From: Streptomyces sp. V3I8 | GTDB lineage: Bacteria; Actinomycetota; Actinomycetes; Streptomycetales; Streptomycetaceae | Direction of reading: 5' to 3' | NCBI RefSeq assembly: GCF_030817535.1 | Contig: NZ_JAUSZL010000002.1 | Span: forward strand, 372,001 to 436,000 | DNA: 64,000 nucleotides | In this document: positions 25,634 to 33,603 of the stretch, one piece after another | How the letters are laid out: every line of letters starts with the position of its first letter | Numbering within the stretch: position 1 is the stretch's first letter | Position numbers and translations under genes: made by a program | Notes under the pieces: generated by a model | The model's input: the letters and a program-made list of their open reading frames with translations, nothing else | Databases searched by the model: none | Told to the model about the DNA's origin: nothing

Positions 25634-25662
25634 ATGTATGCGCTGCCTGTAAGCGCATACAT
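25634..25662. promoter_or_regulatory. LacI-type operator upstream of the sugar operon
   Basis: The arms atgtatgcgct (25634-25644) and agcgcatacat (25652-25662) are perfectly complementary with a 7-nt spacer. Within it, tgtaagcgcataca forms a 14-bp near-palindrome with a central CG, the shape bound by LacI-family repressors. It lies between the -10 region and the lipoprotein ribosome site. No LacI gene is adjacent. Confidence 0.65.
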
Positions 25663-25907
25663 AACTCTGTGACAGCGGTTCCGCGCCTGACAAGAGGGGA
25701 CTTGGTCACACTCCCGTAACGGGCGGGACATCTGGCGGGGGTGGGGGTGGGCGGGGTTCCTGGTGGGGCTGTGCGGAAGCAATCTTTGCATGGGGAGGGT
25801 GGATGGTGGTGGTTTGCCCGGGGCGGGACGGGGCGGGGGCGGGGGCGGGGCAAGGATGGGGTGCGCCACGACGGTGGAGGCGGCTGTACAGGTAGGGGTG
25901 ATCGATC

Positions 25908-26984
25908 GTGCGGCCTGGTGATTCGTTCGGCTTTGACCCTGAGCCTGGACCTGGACCTGGACCTGGACCTGGGTCTGAGTCTGGGTCTGAGTCTGGAACT
26001 GAACCTGGAACTGGAACTGAACCTGGAACTGGAACTGCTTACGGGTCCGGGGCCGGCTATGGGCTCTCCGGGTTGTTGGGGGTCCAGGGGGTGTCCGGGC
26101 CCGGGGACTTCGACGCCTTCTGGCGTGGGCGCCGGGCCACCGCCGCGCTCGTGGATCCGTGTCCGCGGGTGGGCGGTGTCGTGGAGGAGCGCGACGGTTT
26201 CCGTATCCACGAGGTCTCCTACGCCACGCCCGGCGGCAGATGCGGTGCTTTGCTCGCGCTACCGTCCGAGGGAGTCGCCCGACGCGGCTTCGTGGTCGGG
26301 CACGGGTACGGCGGACGGCACGAAGCCGGCGCCGACCTGCCGCTTCCGCTGCCCGGGTCGGCCGCGATCCTGCCGTGCGCGCCCGGACTCCCCGCCTTCG
26401 GCAACCGGCCGGGCGTGCCCTCCGATCCCGACGGGCATGTGCTGCACGGCATCGCGTCGCGGGACACCTACCTCATCGGCGACTGCGTCGCGGGGCTGTG
26501 GGGCGCCGCCTCGGCCCTGCTGGAACTGGCCCCCTCGCTGGACGGCGATCGGCTGGGCTACCTCGGCGAGAGCTTCGGCGGCGGGATCGGCGCGCTGGCG
26601 CTGCCCTGGGACGACCGGTTCGCCGCGGCCCGGCTCACGGTGCCGACCTTCGGGAACCATCCGCTGCGGCTCACCCTGCCCTGCACCGGCAGCGGTGAGT
26701 CCGTACGTACCCATGTCCGCCGGCATCCCGAGGCCGTGGAGGTCCTCGCGTACTTCGACGCGGCGACGGCGGCCGCACGCCTGCGCATCCCGGTACTGAC
26801 AGCCTGCGCCCTGTCCGACCCGGCGGTACCGCCGCCCGGTCAGTTCGCGGTGTACAACTCGCTCGCCGGTCCGCGCCGGCTGGAGGTCCTGGAGGCCGGG
26901 CACATCCCGTACCCGGGTGAGGCGGCGGAGCGCCGACGTCTGGGGCGGGCCACGGAGGAGTTCTTCGGCCGGTGGCTGGAGTGA
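25908..26984 (+). CDS. Acetylxylan-esterase-like alpha/beta hydrolase with a repeat-encoded N terminus
   Basis: A 358-residue protein starting at a GTG (25908, AGGGG upstream). Residues from about 52 match the CE7/AXE1 alpha/beta hydrolase family: GPGDFDAFWRG, VVGHGYGGR, the nucleophile serine in YLGESFGGGIG, an acid in LTACALSDPAVPPPGQFAVYN and the histidine in EAGHIPY. These enzymes deacetylate xylo-oligosaccharides and antibiotics such as cephalosporin C. Residues 11-48 are an unusual Pro/Gly then Glu/Ser/Thr/Gly repeat encoded by a hexanucleotide array at about 25935-26037. It has no obvious signal peptide. Confidence 0.8.
   Translation: MRPGDSFGFDPEPGPGPGPGPGSESGSESGTEPGTGTEPGTGTAYGSGAGYGLSGLLGVQGVSGPGDFDAFWRGRRATAALVDPCPRVGGVVEERDGFRIHEVSYATPGGRCGALLALPSEGVARRGFVVGHGYGGRHEAGADLPLPLPGSAAILPCAPGLPAFGNRPGVPSDPDGHVLHGIASRDTYLIGDCVAGLWGAASALLELAPSLDGDRLGYLGESFGGGIGALALPWDDRFAAARLTVPTFGNHPLRLTLPCTGSGESVRTHVRRHPEAVEVLAYFDAATAAARLRIPVLTACALSDPAVPPPGQFAVYNSLAGPRRLEVLEAGHIPYPGEAAERRRLGRATEEFFGRWLE
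25935..26037. repeat. Hexanucleotide microsatellite inside the esterase gene
   Basis: Consecutive hexamers related to ctggac, ctgggt, ctgagt and ctggaa make about 17 units. All three forward frames are open through it. The array codes for alternating P/G, S/E and T/E/G residues in the esterase frame. Confidence 0.85.
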
Positions 26985-27197
26985 AGGGCGGCGTGGACGT
27001 CGCATGCCCGCAGGACAGACTTACGGAACAGACTTGCGGCCGGACATCCCAGACCCAGCATTTCGCTCTGCGGTCCGGGCTGTTGTGGTCGTCGTAGCAG
27101 TACACGATCGCTCTCCGCTCCCCCGCTCCCCCGCTCTATCGAAGGCACGTTTTGTACGCCATAGTGGGACAAGGAAGTCGAACCGGGGGGATCTTTC

Positions 27198-27866
27198 ATG
27201 ATCGAGCAGGCGTACGTTCAAGTCGGCGACCAGGCCACACCGACGATCCAGGCCATCAGGGCTCGGATCTCGCAGGCGGTGGATGCGACGGACGGCCCGG
27301 TCCTCGCTCGTCTCAAGTGCTGGTTGCAGATGCCGGCTGATTCCACGTTCACGAAAATGATGGACAACGACTGCCAGGTGCGCGCTCAAGAGGTCGGCGC
27401 TCGGTTGAGCCCTGGAGCAGGGGGGCTGTACAAGTCCTCGGATTTGTCGGTGCCGCTGCAGATCGAAGGCAAATGGGTCGCTGTCGACAAAGCCGTGAAG
27501 GCTGAGCGTGCCGTAATCATCAACGGTTCCACCGGACACGTGGGCGGGAGCCAGAGCCAGTTCAACAACGAGCGCAACACCGGTTTTCATGTGATCGTCT
27601 TCTTGGCCGTCGGGCAGGAGCTCTCTGGGCGCCGCTACCATCTGGGCTTCGACCCGGACGTCAGTGCCACTACGGAGTCTCGGGCGAAGTGGCACTCACT
27701 GGTCGCCGGTGACACCGAGGCAAAGGCGCAGGAGTTCGATGACGCGAGGAGCATTCAGGTCCTCAAGGCCATGATCCTCGGCGACTCGCAGGACGGATTC
27801 GGCCCGCTGGTCCGCAAGTACTACGTCGAGACGGACAAGGCCTTCCCCAAGATCAATCGTGCCTGA
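27198..27866 (+). CDS. Unrecognised 222-residue protein
   Basis: The ATG at 27198 has a GGGGGGA site 7 nt upstream. The base composition is less GC-rich than that of its neighbours, a sign of recent acquisition. The product is hydrophilic, with no signal peptide or helix long enough to cross the membrane. Its middle (ERAVIINGSTGHVGGSQSQF, then TGFHVIVFLAVGQ and YHLGFDPDVS) looks like a beta-rich enzyme core, and a helical C-terminal third follows. I cannot assign it to any family. It sits at the edge of a rearranged accessory region. Confidence 0.7.
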   Translation: MIEQAYVQVGDQATPTIQAIRARISQAVDATDGPVLARLKCWLQMPADSTFTKMMDNDCQVRAQEVGARLSPGAGGLYKSSDLSVPLQIEGKWVAVDKAVKAERAVIINGSTGHVGGSQSQFNNERNTGFHVIVFLAVGQELSGRRYHLGFDPDVSATTESRAKWHSLVAGDTEAKAQEFDDARSIQVLKAMILGDSQDGFGPLVRKYYVETDKAFPKINRA

Positions 27867-28102
27867 GCGCGCTCCAGACGGTCACGTACGACCCAGGGTG
27901 ATCGAGGAGACGGACGAGTACGGCCATTCTGGAATGATCTGCGCGACCTCACGAGAACGGCCATGGACGCGGCAGAACAATCGCTCCGGCGAACAGGATG
28001 CGGCTGCGATCCGTAATGCCGAAGGTCAAGGAACAAGCTCACCCGGCCGACGGGAGGCGGCACCGTCTTGCCCTCGTACGCGAGGGTCCGAACGGTCTCC
28101 CA

Positions 28103-28666
28103 CTATTGCGGTGCGATGGCTTTGAGCCAGTCCTCGACGGCCACGACATCTGCCCACTGCGGGAACAGCTTCTCGGTGAGCATCCGGTGCACCTCGGAGT
28201 CGGTGTCGAGGCAGGCATCCGCCAGGACGGTGAGGCCGAAGTCCAGGTCGATGGCGTGCCACAGGGTGGACAGCACTACGGCGCTGGTGGCGATGCCGGT
28301 GAGAACAAGGCTGTCGATGTCGCGAGTCCTGAGTACCAGGTCGAGGTCGCTGCCCGAGAACGCGCTTCCCCGCCTCTTGGTGACCACGACGTCGCCCTGC
28401 TGGGGCGCGACGTCGTCATGGATCTCGGTGCCCGGAGCCCCCTCAACGAACAGGCCGGCCCGTACGGCATTCGTCATCACCCTGTTGCGAGGGCTGACCT
28501 CTGGATCGCCCGGCCGTAACGCGATCACCACGTAGATCACGGGGAGGCCGGCAGCCCGGGCACCGTCGATCGCCCTGCGCAGACGCAGCAGATATCCGGA
28601 ACCGTCATCGGCGATGGCCACGATGTCCCGTTGGACGTCCATCACAAGAAGTGCGCTGTTCGCCAT
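28103..28666 (-). CDS. Isochorismatase-fold hydrolase lacking the usual nucleophile cysteine
   Basis: A 187-residue cysteine-hydrolase-like protein. The N-terminal aspartate (ALLVMDVQRDI) and the lysine (VVVTKRRGSAFSGSDLD) of the family triad are present. The third position, normally Cys in a GxxTxxCV motif, reads GIATSAVVLST. I recall a branch of this family with VVLST at this place; its members may be non-hydrolytic. The start is the ATG at 28666. Relatives cleave isochorismate, nicotinamide or carbamoyl amides. It faces the unknown 222-aa gene tail to tail. Confidence 0.85.
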   Translation of the reverse strand: MANSALLVMDVQRDIVAIADDGSGYLLRLRRAIDGARAAGLPVIYVVIALRPGDPEVSPRNRVMTNAVRAGLFVEGAPGTEIHDDVAPQQGDVVVTKRRGSAFSGSDLDLVLRTRDIDSLVLTGIATSAVVLSTLWHAIDLDFGLTVLADACLDTDSEVHRMLTEKLFPQWADVVAVEDWLKAIAPQ

Positions 28667-28715
28667 GCTTGCCGTCCCTTCTCGGTCGGGAAACAAAGGA
28701 TGCGAGGACGAGCGA

Positions 28716-28850
28716 ATGGACCCGGATGACATGGTGAAGGTCCTGGAAGGTGTCGCCGCTCTGGTGCTGACTCTCACTTCCGCGCCTGAGAGCCTTCTCG
28801 CTCCGGTGTACCCGGATACGGGCTCGGCGCGTTCCCTCCTCGGCACATAG
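28716..28850 (+). CDS. 44-residue protein, possibly truncated
   Basis: The ATG at 28716 follows GAGGACGAG. The product MDPDDMVKVLEGVAALVLTL continues for 24 residues, ending SARSLLGT at a TAG directly at the edge of the direct repeat starting at 28850. It is divergent from the isochorismatase-fold gene. It may be a genuine small protein or the 5-prime end of a gene cut by rearrangement. No family is recognised. Confidence 0.35.
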   Translation: MDPDDMVKVLEGVAALVLTLTSAPESLLAPVYPDTGSARSLLGT

Positions 28851-28911
28851 GGAGACGACTGACGGACGTCTCGTGAGAAACTCCAGCGCAGCGAAGCGCG
28901 AGAGTCAGCAC
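28764..28911. repeat. Short element bounded by 12-bp inverted repeats
   Basis: GTGCTGACTCTC (28764-28775) and its exact complement GAGAGTCAGCAC (28900-28911) bound a 148-bp segment; the right end is part of the 62-bp direct repeat. The layout resembles a miniature transposable element but has no target-site duplication that I could confirm. Confidence 0.4.
28850..28911. repeat. Direct repeat, copy 1
   Basis: A 62-nt sequence beginning gggagacgactgacggacg and ending agcgcgagagtcagcac. It recurs at 31617-31676 with one substitution and a 2-nt indel. The copies lie about 2.77 kb apart and flank the SMI1/KNR4 gene. Confidence 0.85.
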
Positions 28912-29172
28912 CGCGCTGCCGGTGGCCGTCGCGGTGAAGATGCTCAGTCTTCGTTCGAGTACCCGGTCCCGGACAGTCATCCGGCCGACGTCGTCGTCGG
29001 CGTCCATGTGTGCCTGAGAGGTGCCTCGGCCGCGACTCTCACCGACGTCGAGGGGCTGCTCGGCACGGCGCCCTTCGAGCCGAAACGGTAGGCGTGGTAG
29101 GCCATCCGCCGGGCGTCATCACCGGGCGGCATCCGTCAACTGCCGGGCGCCACCTGCCGGAGGCGCGGCTTC
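28912..29172. other. Region without an identifiable gene
   Basis: About 260 bp between the repeat and the SMI1/KNR4 gene. A plus-strand frame ends with a protein-like stretch (GASAATLTDVEGLLGTAPFE, stop at 29091) that could be the end of a lost gene, but no start or family is evident. Confidence 0.4.
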
Positions 29173-31131
29173 TCAGCTGATGCTGATCACCATGTAGGTC
29201 TCACCGTCCCTCGGCGGCCGTGTCCAGGAGCGGGTGGTGAAGGTGTGCAGCCGCCCATGCACGAGTGCGTGACGGGGGAGATGGACGCCGAACTCCCCGG
29301 TCACCGCCTCCAACAGCGACCGTTCCGCCTCTGCGCTGCCCTGTGCCTCACCGAAGAAGCGGCTCGGGTCGAGCGCCTCCGGTATCTCGCCGCTCGATGT
29401 GACCTCGCCGTCCGCGTAGGTGAAGGCGTACTGCTCGACACCGTCCCGCGCAACCGAAAGGTGGAAGGACGGCTCCCCGTGCGGTGCCTTCAGGCCGCTC
29501 CACACAACCACCGCGCGGGTGCCCACGCTGGCGGCCGCGGCGGGGGAGACGAAGCGGGTCCGGTTGAACGGGGCGGGATCACCGTCGAAGGCGAAGCTCC
29601 AGCCGGCGCCAGCCCGGCCGACCGCCACGAGAGCCCTGTCGTCATAGGACGAGGACCTCCTGCGGCTGTGCACCAGCTCGGAGCGCGCCTCCCAGAGCGT
29701 CATGGGTTCGTTCAGCACGGTGCCGCCTCCATCCCCGCGCCCCTGCCCATCCCCGCCCCCATGTCCGTCCCCGTCCCCCTGCTCGTCCCCCGCCTGGTCC
29801 GCGAGCCGTCCGGGCAACTCTTCCGGCTCCGTACCTTCCACCAGGGCGAACCGGTAGGACGTGCGGTTGTTGCCCGGGTCCGGCTCCGCGAGCCACGCCA
29901 GGCCGCCCGGGTCGAGCCGGGCCGTCGGTGTCATCGCCTCGCCGTCCTGCTCGCCCCTCGGCGTGGACAGGAGCTCGCGGCCCCGCTCATGGGTCAGCAG
30001 CTGCCCGAGCACGGGGTCGGCCACCCACCCCAGCGGCGCCAGATGGTCCGGTCCCAGCGGTTCCCACAGGGGCAGAGCGTCCCTCAGCGTCCGCCATGCC
30101 CCGTCGGTGTCTCCCCACCGCGCCAGTTCCCGAGCCCGCTCGACCGCATCCCCGAACGGTCCGGCCACCGTGTACCGGTACGTGCCGTTCCGCACCTGAT
30201 CCAGCGTCGCGTAAGCCCGCGACACCAGCTCGTCGTCGGCGCCCCGCAGGTGGAACATCAGCGTGGAGTCGTCCCTGTACGAGTGCGCGGCGTGCTTGGC
30301 GACCAGGGAGGGCAGCAGCTCGGGAGCGTACTGCGGGTCCGTCACCAGTCCCTCGAAGTACACCGAGGAGGTCTGTCCCAGCAGACGGCGTATCTGGTCG
30401 CCCAGCCCGGTGGCCCTCGGCCTGCCGTACTCCTTGGCCTCGTCCAGTGCCTTCATGGCCCGCTCCCAGCCGCCGCTCAGCGCCTCCAGCCGGGCCTCCT
30501 CCAGCTGGGCGTCCAGCTTCCGTGTCGTGTCGTTGGTGAACACCGGCTCCCCGTCGTTCCGGCGAGCCTCCAGACTGTGGAACTCCCGGTGCCTGTCCCG
30601 CATGAACTCGATGAAGTTGGCGTGCCGCTCGGGTGACGCCGCCAGCCAGCTCGCCCACGTGTACACGGCCCACTCGCCGTTCTCGTCCACGTCCTCGGGA
30701 TCCATGAGCACGTAGGTCATGTCGGACTCGACGTCGAGCTGCAGGCCGCGCCGCCAGATATCGACCTCCCGCTGCTCCTCGGGACCGGCGTCCTCGTCCA
30801 GGTACTCCTCGAACATGTCGGCGAGTCCCGACTCGTTGTTGTGCCAGCGCGCGTCCGCGGTCCCCGCCAGCAGCCTCACGAACCCGCCCGCGCGCCGCCA
30901 CCCGTCGCTGACCTTGAGGAACTCCCGGTACGAAGGGGGCACTTGCCGGCCCAGATGCTTTTCCATGGCCACGATCCGCTCCTCGGACGCGGGGGAGAAC
31001 CCCAGCCACCGCGCCTGCCGCGCGGCCTCGTCGTCCTGGTCCCGCGTGTCGCCGTCCGACAGGGAATCGGCCCACTCCCCGCTCCAACTGAGCAGGAAGG
31101 GCCGCCAGTCGAATCCCATGGTGTTCGTCAT
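29173..31131 (-). CDS. Large SMI1/KNR4-domain protein
   Basis: A 652-residue protein starting at the ATG at 31131. Residues about 45-90 hold the SMI1/KNR4 (SUKH) signature: GFSPASEERIVAMEKHLGRQ, PPSYREFLKVSDGWRRAG. That domain is common in immunity proteins against contact-dependent or polymorphic toxins. The remaining 500 residues are helical repeats (EEARLEALSGGWERAMKALDE, with similar segments later), a Gly/Asp-rich linker around residue 470 encoded by short repeats, and a C-terminal beta domain. Most SUKH immunity proteins are only 130-200 residues, so this one is unusually large. No toxin gene is adjacent. It lies between the two direct repeats. Confidence 0.8.
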   Translation of the reverse strand: MTNTMGFDWRPFLLSWSGEWADSLSDGDTRDQDDEAARQARWLGFSPASEERIVAMEKHLGRQVPPSYREFLKVSDGWRRAGGFVRLLAGTADARWHNNESGLADMFEEYLDEDAGPEEQREVDIWRRGLQLDVESDMTYVLMDPEDVDENGEWAVYTWASWLAASPERHANFIEFMRDRHREFHSLEARRNDGEPVFTNDTTRKLDAQLEEARLEALSGGWERAMKALDEAKEYGRPRATGLGDQIRRLLGQTSSVYFEGLVTDPQYAPELLPSLVAKHAAHSYRDDSTLMFHLRGADDELVSRAYATLDQVRNGTYRYTVAGPFGDAVERARELARWGDTDGAWRTLRDALPLWEPLGPDHLAPLGWVADPVLGQLLTHERGRELLSTPRGEQDGEAMTPTARLDPGGLAWLAEPDPGNNRTSYRFALVEGTEPEELPGRLADQAGDEQGDGDGHGGGDGQGRGDGGGTVLNEPMTLWEARSELVHSRRRSSSYDDRALVAVGRAGAGWSFAFDGDPAPFNRTRFVSPAAAASVGTRAVVVWSGLKAPHGEPSFHLSVARDGVEQYAFTYADGEVTSSGEIPEALDPSRFFGEAQGSAEAERSLLEAVTGEFGVHLPRHALVHGRLHTFTTRSWTRPPRDGETYMVISIS

Positions 31132-31322
31132 GCGTCCGATGCTGCCACCCACCACTGACAACGCGCCGCTGCCGAAAAGGGGTGGCGTACCACGACGGCG
31201 ACCACCGCGCACCCGGACCACCTGTGTGGCATGGATCACAACACGTGGCTCGAGTTGGGTACCGGGAGCAATTCCGTACCCCCTCGCGACGCGTGACTCC
31301 GGACTGCGAGGATGATGCCGCC

Positions 31323-31643
31323 ATGACTGCTGGGGGGGTGTTCTCGCGCGCTCAGGGCCGCTGTCTTCGCGGCCGTCTGCGTGCTGCTCGCCTCCCTGGG
31401 GCACATCATGATGTCGGGGTCCGCGGTGCCCTGGTGGGCCATGGCCGCGGGGGCCTTGACGGCTGGCGGTGCGGCCTGGCTGCCGGCCGGCAGCGCGGGC
31501 CGGTCCTGGTCGGCTCGGTCGCGGTGGTGACGCAGGCCGTACTTCACTCGTCGTTCTCGCTCGCCCAGGCGGTCGTGCAACCGGCACCGTCCGAGAGCAG
31601 TTCGCTCGTCGAGCAAGGGAGACGACTGACGGACGTCTCGTGA
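31323..31643 (+). pseudogene. Frameshifted, truncated membrane-protein gene
   Basis: The start MTAGG is followed after a run of seven G by a shift into a frame reading ALRAAVFAAVCVLLASLGH, then MMSGSAVPWWAMAAGALTAG, and the original frame resumes as GRQRGPVLVGSVAVVTQAVL. This is a helical membrane protein family familiar from streptomycetes. It lacks its C-terminal half and stops inside the direct repeat at 31617. Two frameshifts plus truncation make it non-functional. Confidence 0.65.
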
Positions 31644-31676
31644 GGAACTCCAGCGCAGCGAAGCGAGAGTCAGCAC
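31617..31676. repeat. Direct repeat, copy 2
   Basis: Sixty nucleotides nearly identical to 28850-28911. It provides the artificial stop of the membrane pseudogene on one strand and truncates the ISL3-like transposase remnant on the other. Confidence 0.85.
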
Positions 31677-31683
31677 GGTGAGC

Positions 31684-31800
31684 ATGTAGGCGAAGCAACG
31701 CACGTACTCGGCGAGCACGGTCGGTTCAGGGCAGTTGGCCAAGACCGCCTTGAGGTGAATCCGGTCGCATTCAGGCAGAGTGTCGGCGCGGGCCGATGGC
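31684..31800 (-). pseudogene. Fragment of an ISL3-type transposase
   Basis: On the minus strand the frame reads PSARADTLPECDRIHLKAVL then ANCPEPTVLAEYVRCFAYML, which resembles the region before the final domain of ISL3-family transposases (LKAVLAxCPEL..LAGHVRxFAxMLT). The reading ends at the direct repeat; the catalytic part is absent. Confidence 0.45.
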
Positions 31801-31824
31801 GGGCAGGGGCCGACCGGTCGGGGC

Positions 31825-32000
31825 TTGCCGCGGAGATTCCCGCCGGCGTGGGCGCGGACACCGGCCGCACCGGCCTCATCGTCCTTGCCGAACTCGACAG
31901 CGACCAGTACCCCACCGGCATCCGCATCCGCATCCGTGACGACGAGATCGGTGCCCTGTCGATCACCCGCCGTCGCTGCCTGGTGTCCGACACCGTCGAG
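31825..32000 (+). pseudogene. Fragment of an ISAzo13-type transposase
   Basis: The frame through 31866 reads RTGLIVLAELDSDQYPTGIR and continues IRIRDDEIGALSITRR. This matches the C-terminal part of ISAzo13-like transposases (TRTGLxVxAxLDxxxYPxGIRIxDxE). An atccgc hexamer is triplicated inside it, adding residues, and the expected HGEWNYT end is missing. Confidence 0.45.
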
Positions 32001-32019
32001 AGGCTGACCGGGCGGCTAT

Positions 32020-32412
32020 TTACTGTCCCGACGACCGCGCTTCGTATTCGTGCTGCGCCGCCAGGACCTCGTTGCTGTGCTCGACCGTCCAGTCGTACAG
32101 ACGGGTGAAGGGTTCCCGGAAGGACTCGCCGAGGTGTGTGAGGGAGTACTCCACGCCGAGGGGGGAGGTCTCGAGTACCCGGCGCCGGATCAGGCCGTTG
32201 CGCTCGAGCCTGCGCAGCGTCTGGGTCAGTACCCGCTGCGTGACGCCCTCCAGCTGTCGCTTGATCTCGTTGAACCGCGTCGGTTGCTCCAGGACCGCCA
32301 GGACCATCATGGACCACTTGTCGGCGATCTGGTCGAGGATGGGGCGGCTCGGGCACTCGGCACTGAACCGCGGCATGCTGCGGGGCGGCAGGGACGTGGA
32401 GCTGGTATCCAT
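32020..32412 (-). CDS. HxlR-family transcriptional regulator
   Basis: A 130-residue winged-helix regulator (PILDQIADKWSMMVLAVLEQ, TRFNEIKRQLEGVTQRVLTQTLRRLERNGL, then the wing and SLTHLGESF). Two adjacent ATGs exist at 32415 and 32412; AAGG spacing favours 32412. It is divergent from the enoyl-CoA hydratase gene across about 100 bp. That space contains the direct repeat gcaaacct twice (near 32482-32510), a candidate binding site. HxlR proteins often sense quinones or aldehydes, and a quinone oxidoreductase gene lies further downstream. The control target is inferred. Confidence 0.9.
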   Translation of the reverse strand: MDTSSTSLPPRSMPRFSAECPSRPILDQIADKWSMMVLAVLEQPTRFNEIKRQLEGVTQRVLTQTLRRLERNGLIRRRVLETSPLGVEYSLTHLGESFREPFTRLYDWTVEHSNEVLAAQHEYEARSSGQ

Positions 32413-32519
32413 CATGATCCTTGGTTGTCGGAAAGTGCGTTATTGACCGTCCTCGGCGCAGAGCCCAGGGTAGGTATGCGTTGCAAACCTACTGGCTCAC
32501 CGCAAACCTTGGAACAGTC

Positions 32520-33356
32520 ATGAACCTGGATCCGTACAAGACGCTCCGCGTCGCCATCGATGCCGGAGTCGCGTGGATCACCCTGGACAACCCCCCGGTC
32601 AACGTGCTCGGCGGAACCCTGATCCGTGAACTGCACGACGTCCTCGGGATACTGCGGGACGACCGCTCGGTCCGCGTCATTGTGTTCTCCAGCGCCGATC
32701 CCGAGTTCTTCATCGCCCACGTCGACATCCACATCCTCAACGAGATGGACGAGCTGCAGGAGATCGCGGACCGCAACCCGGACGCCAATCTCTTCCAGGG
32801 GGTGGGCGAGCTGCTGCGCCACCAGCCGCAGGTGACGATCGTCAAGCTGGCGGGCAAGGCGCGGGCCGGCGGCGCCGAGTTCGTCGCGGCGGCCGACATG
32901 GCCTTCGCCGCGCGGGAGACCGCGGGTATCGGGCAGAGCGAGGTGCTGATGGGCATCGTGCCGGGCGGCGGAGGAACGCAGTACCTGCGCGAGCGGGCCG
33001 GGCGCAACCGGGCGCTGGAGCTGCTGCTCACCGGTGATCTGGTGGATGCAGACACCGCAGCCGCCTACGGGTGGATCAACCGTGCGGTACCCGCGGTCGA
33101 GCTGGACGCGTTCGTCGACGGGATGGCGGAAAAGATCGCCGCGCTTTCCCCGGAACTCATCGCCGCCGCCAAGCGATTGGTCCCTCCGGCGGACCTGACC
33201 GACGGGCTGCGAGCGGAGAACGACGCATGGGCCGAACTTGTGGGCGGGGCTCTGCCGGCACGACTCATGACAGGGGCCCTGGAGCAGGGTGCGCAGACCC
33301 CTGCGGGTGAACGCGATCTGGAATCGGTCATGCGAAGCGTCGCCGCCGGCCTGTAG
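32520..33356 (+). CDS. Enoyl-CoA hydratase/isomerase-family protein
   Basis: A 278-residue crotonase-fold protein. N-terminal GVAWITLDNPPVNVLG and VIVFSSADPEFFIAHVD, then GKARAGGAEFVAAADMAFAA and GIVPGGGGTQYL, are family hallmarks. At the oxyanion hole the second peptide is present. The catalytic glutamates usual in hydratases are not clearly conserved, so isomerase or hydrolase activity on a CoA ester is equally possible. The start is the ATG at 32520. It is divergent from the HxlR gene, which probably controls it, and 250 bp upstream of the quinone oxidoreductase. Confidence 0.88.
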   Translation: MNLDPYKTLRVAIDAGVAWITLDNPPVNVLGGTLIRELHDVLGILRDDRSVRVIVFSSADPEFFIAHVDIHILNEMDELQEIADRNPDANLFQGVGELLRHQPQVTIVKLAGKARAGGAEFVAAADMAFAARETAGIGQSEVLMGIVPGGGGTQYLRERAGRNRALELLLTGDLVDADTAAAYGWINRAVPAVELDAFVDGMAEKIAALSPELIAAAKRLVPPADLTDGLRAENDAWAELVGGALPARLMTGALEQGAQTPAGERDLESVMRSVAAGL

Positions 33357-33603
33357 AGCGAGAGTCACGGGCCGGGAGGGCTCCGGACGGAATTCGTCCG
33401 CGCCCATGTCACCGAGCGGGACGAACGCGGTGGGACCTGCCGATGGTCCGCGGCACGTTCGCCGTCTCAGCCGACCGTTCGAAAGGCGGCAGTCTCGCCG
33501 CCGACGAATCACACACGACGTGGTGAAGGACCCCACCGTGGTGACGTGCGCGTTCCCCGGCCGGTGCCGTGGACCGCGCCACATCCGGAGAAGAGATGAA
33601 TCA

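Noticed and set aside
27866..28103. Short open frames between the unknown 222-aa gene and the isochorismatase-fold gene
   Set aside because: One stretch (FWNDLRDLTRTAMDAAEQSL) looks protein-like, but it has no start codon or ribosome site and no recognised family.
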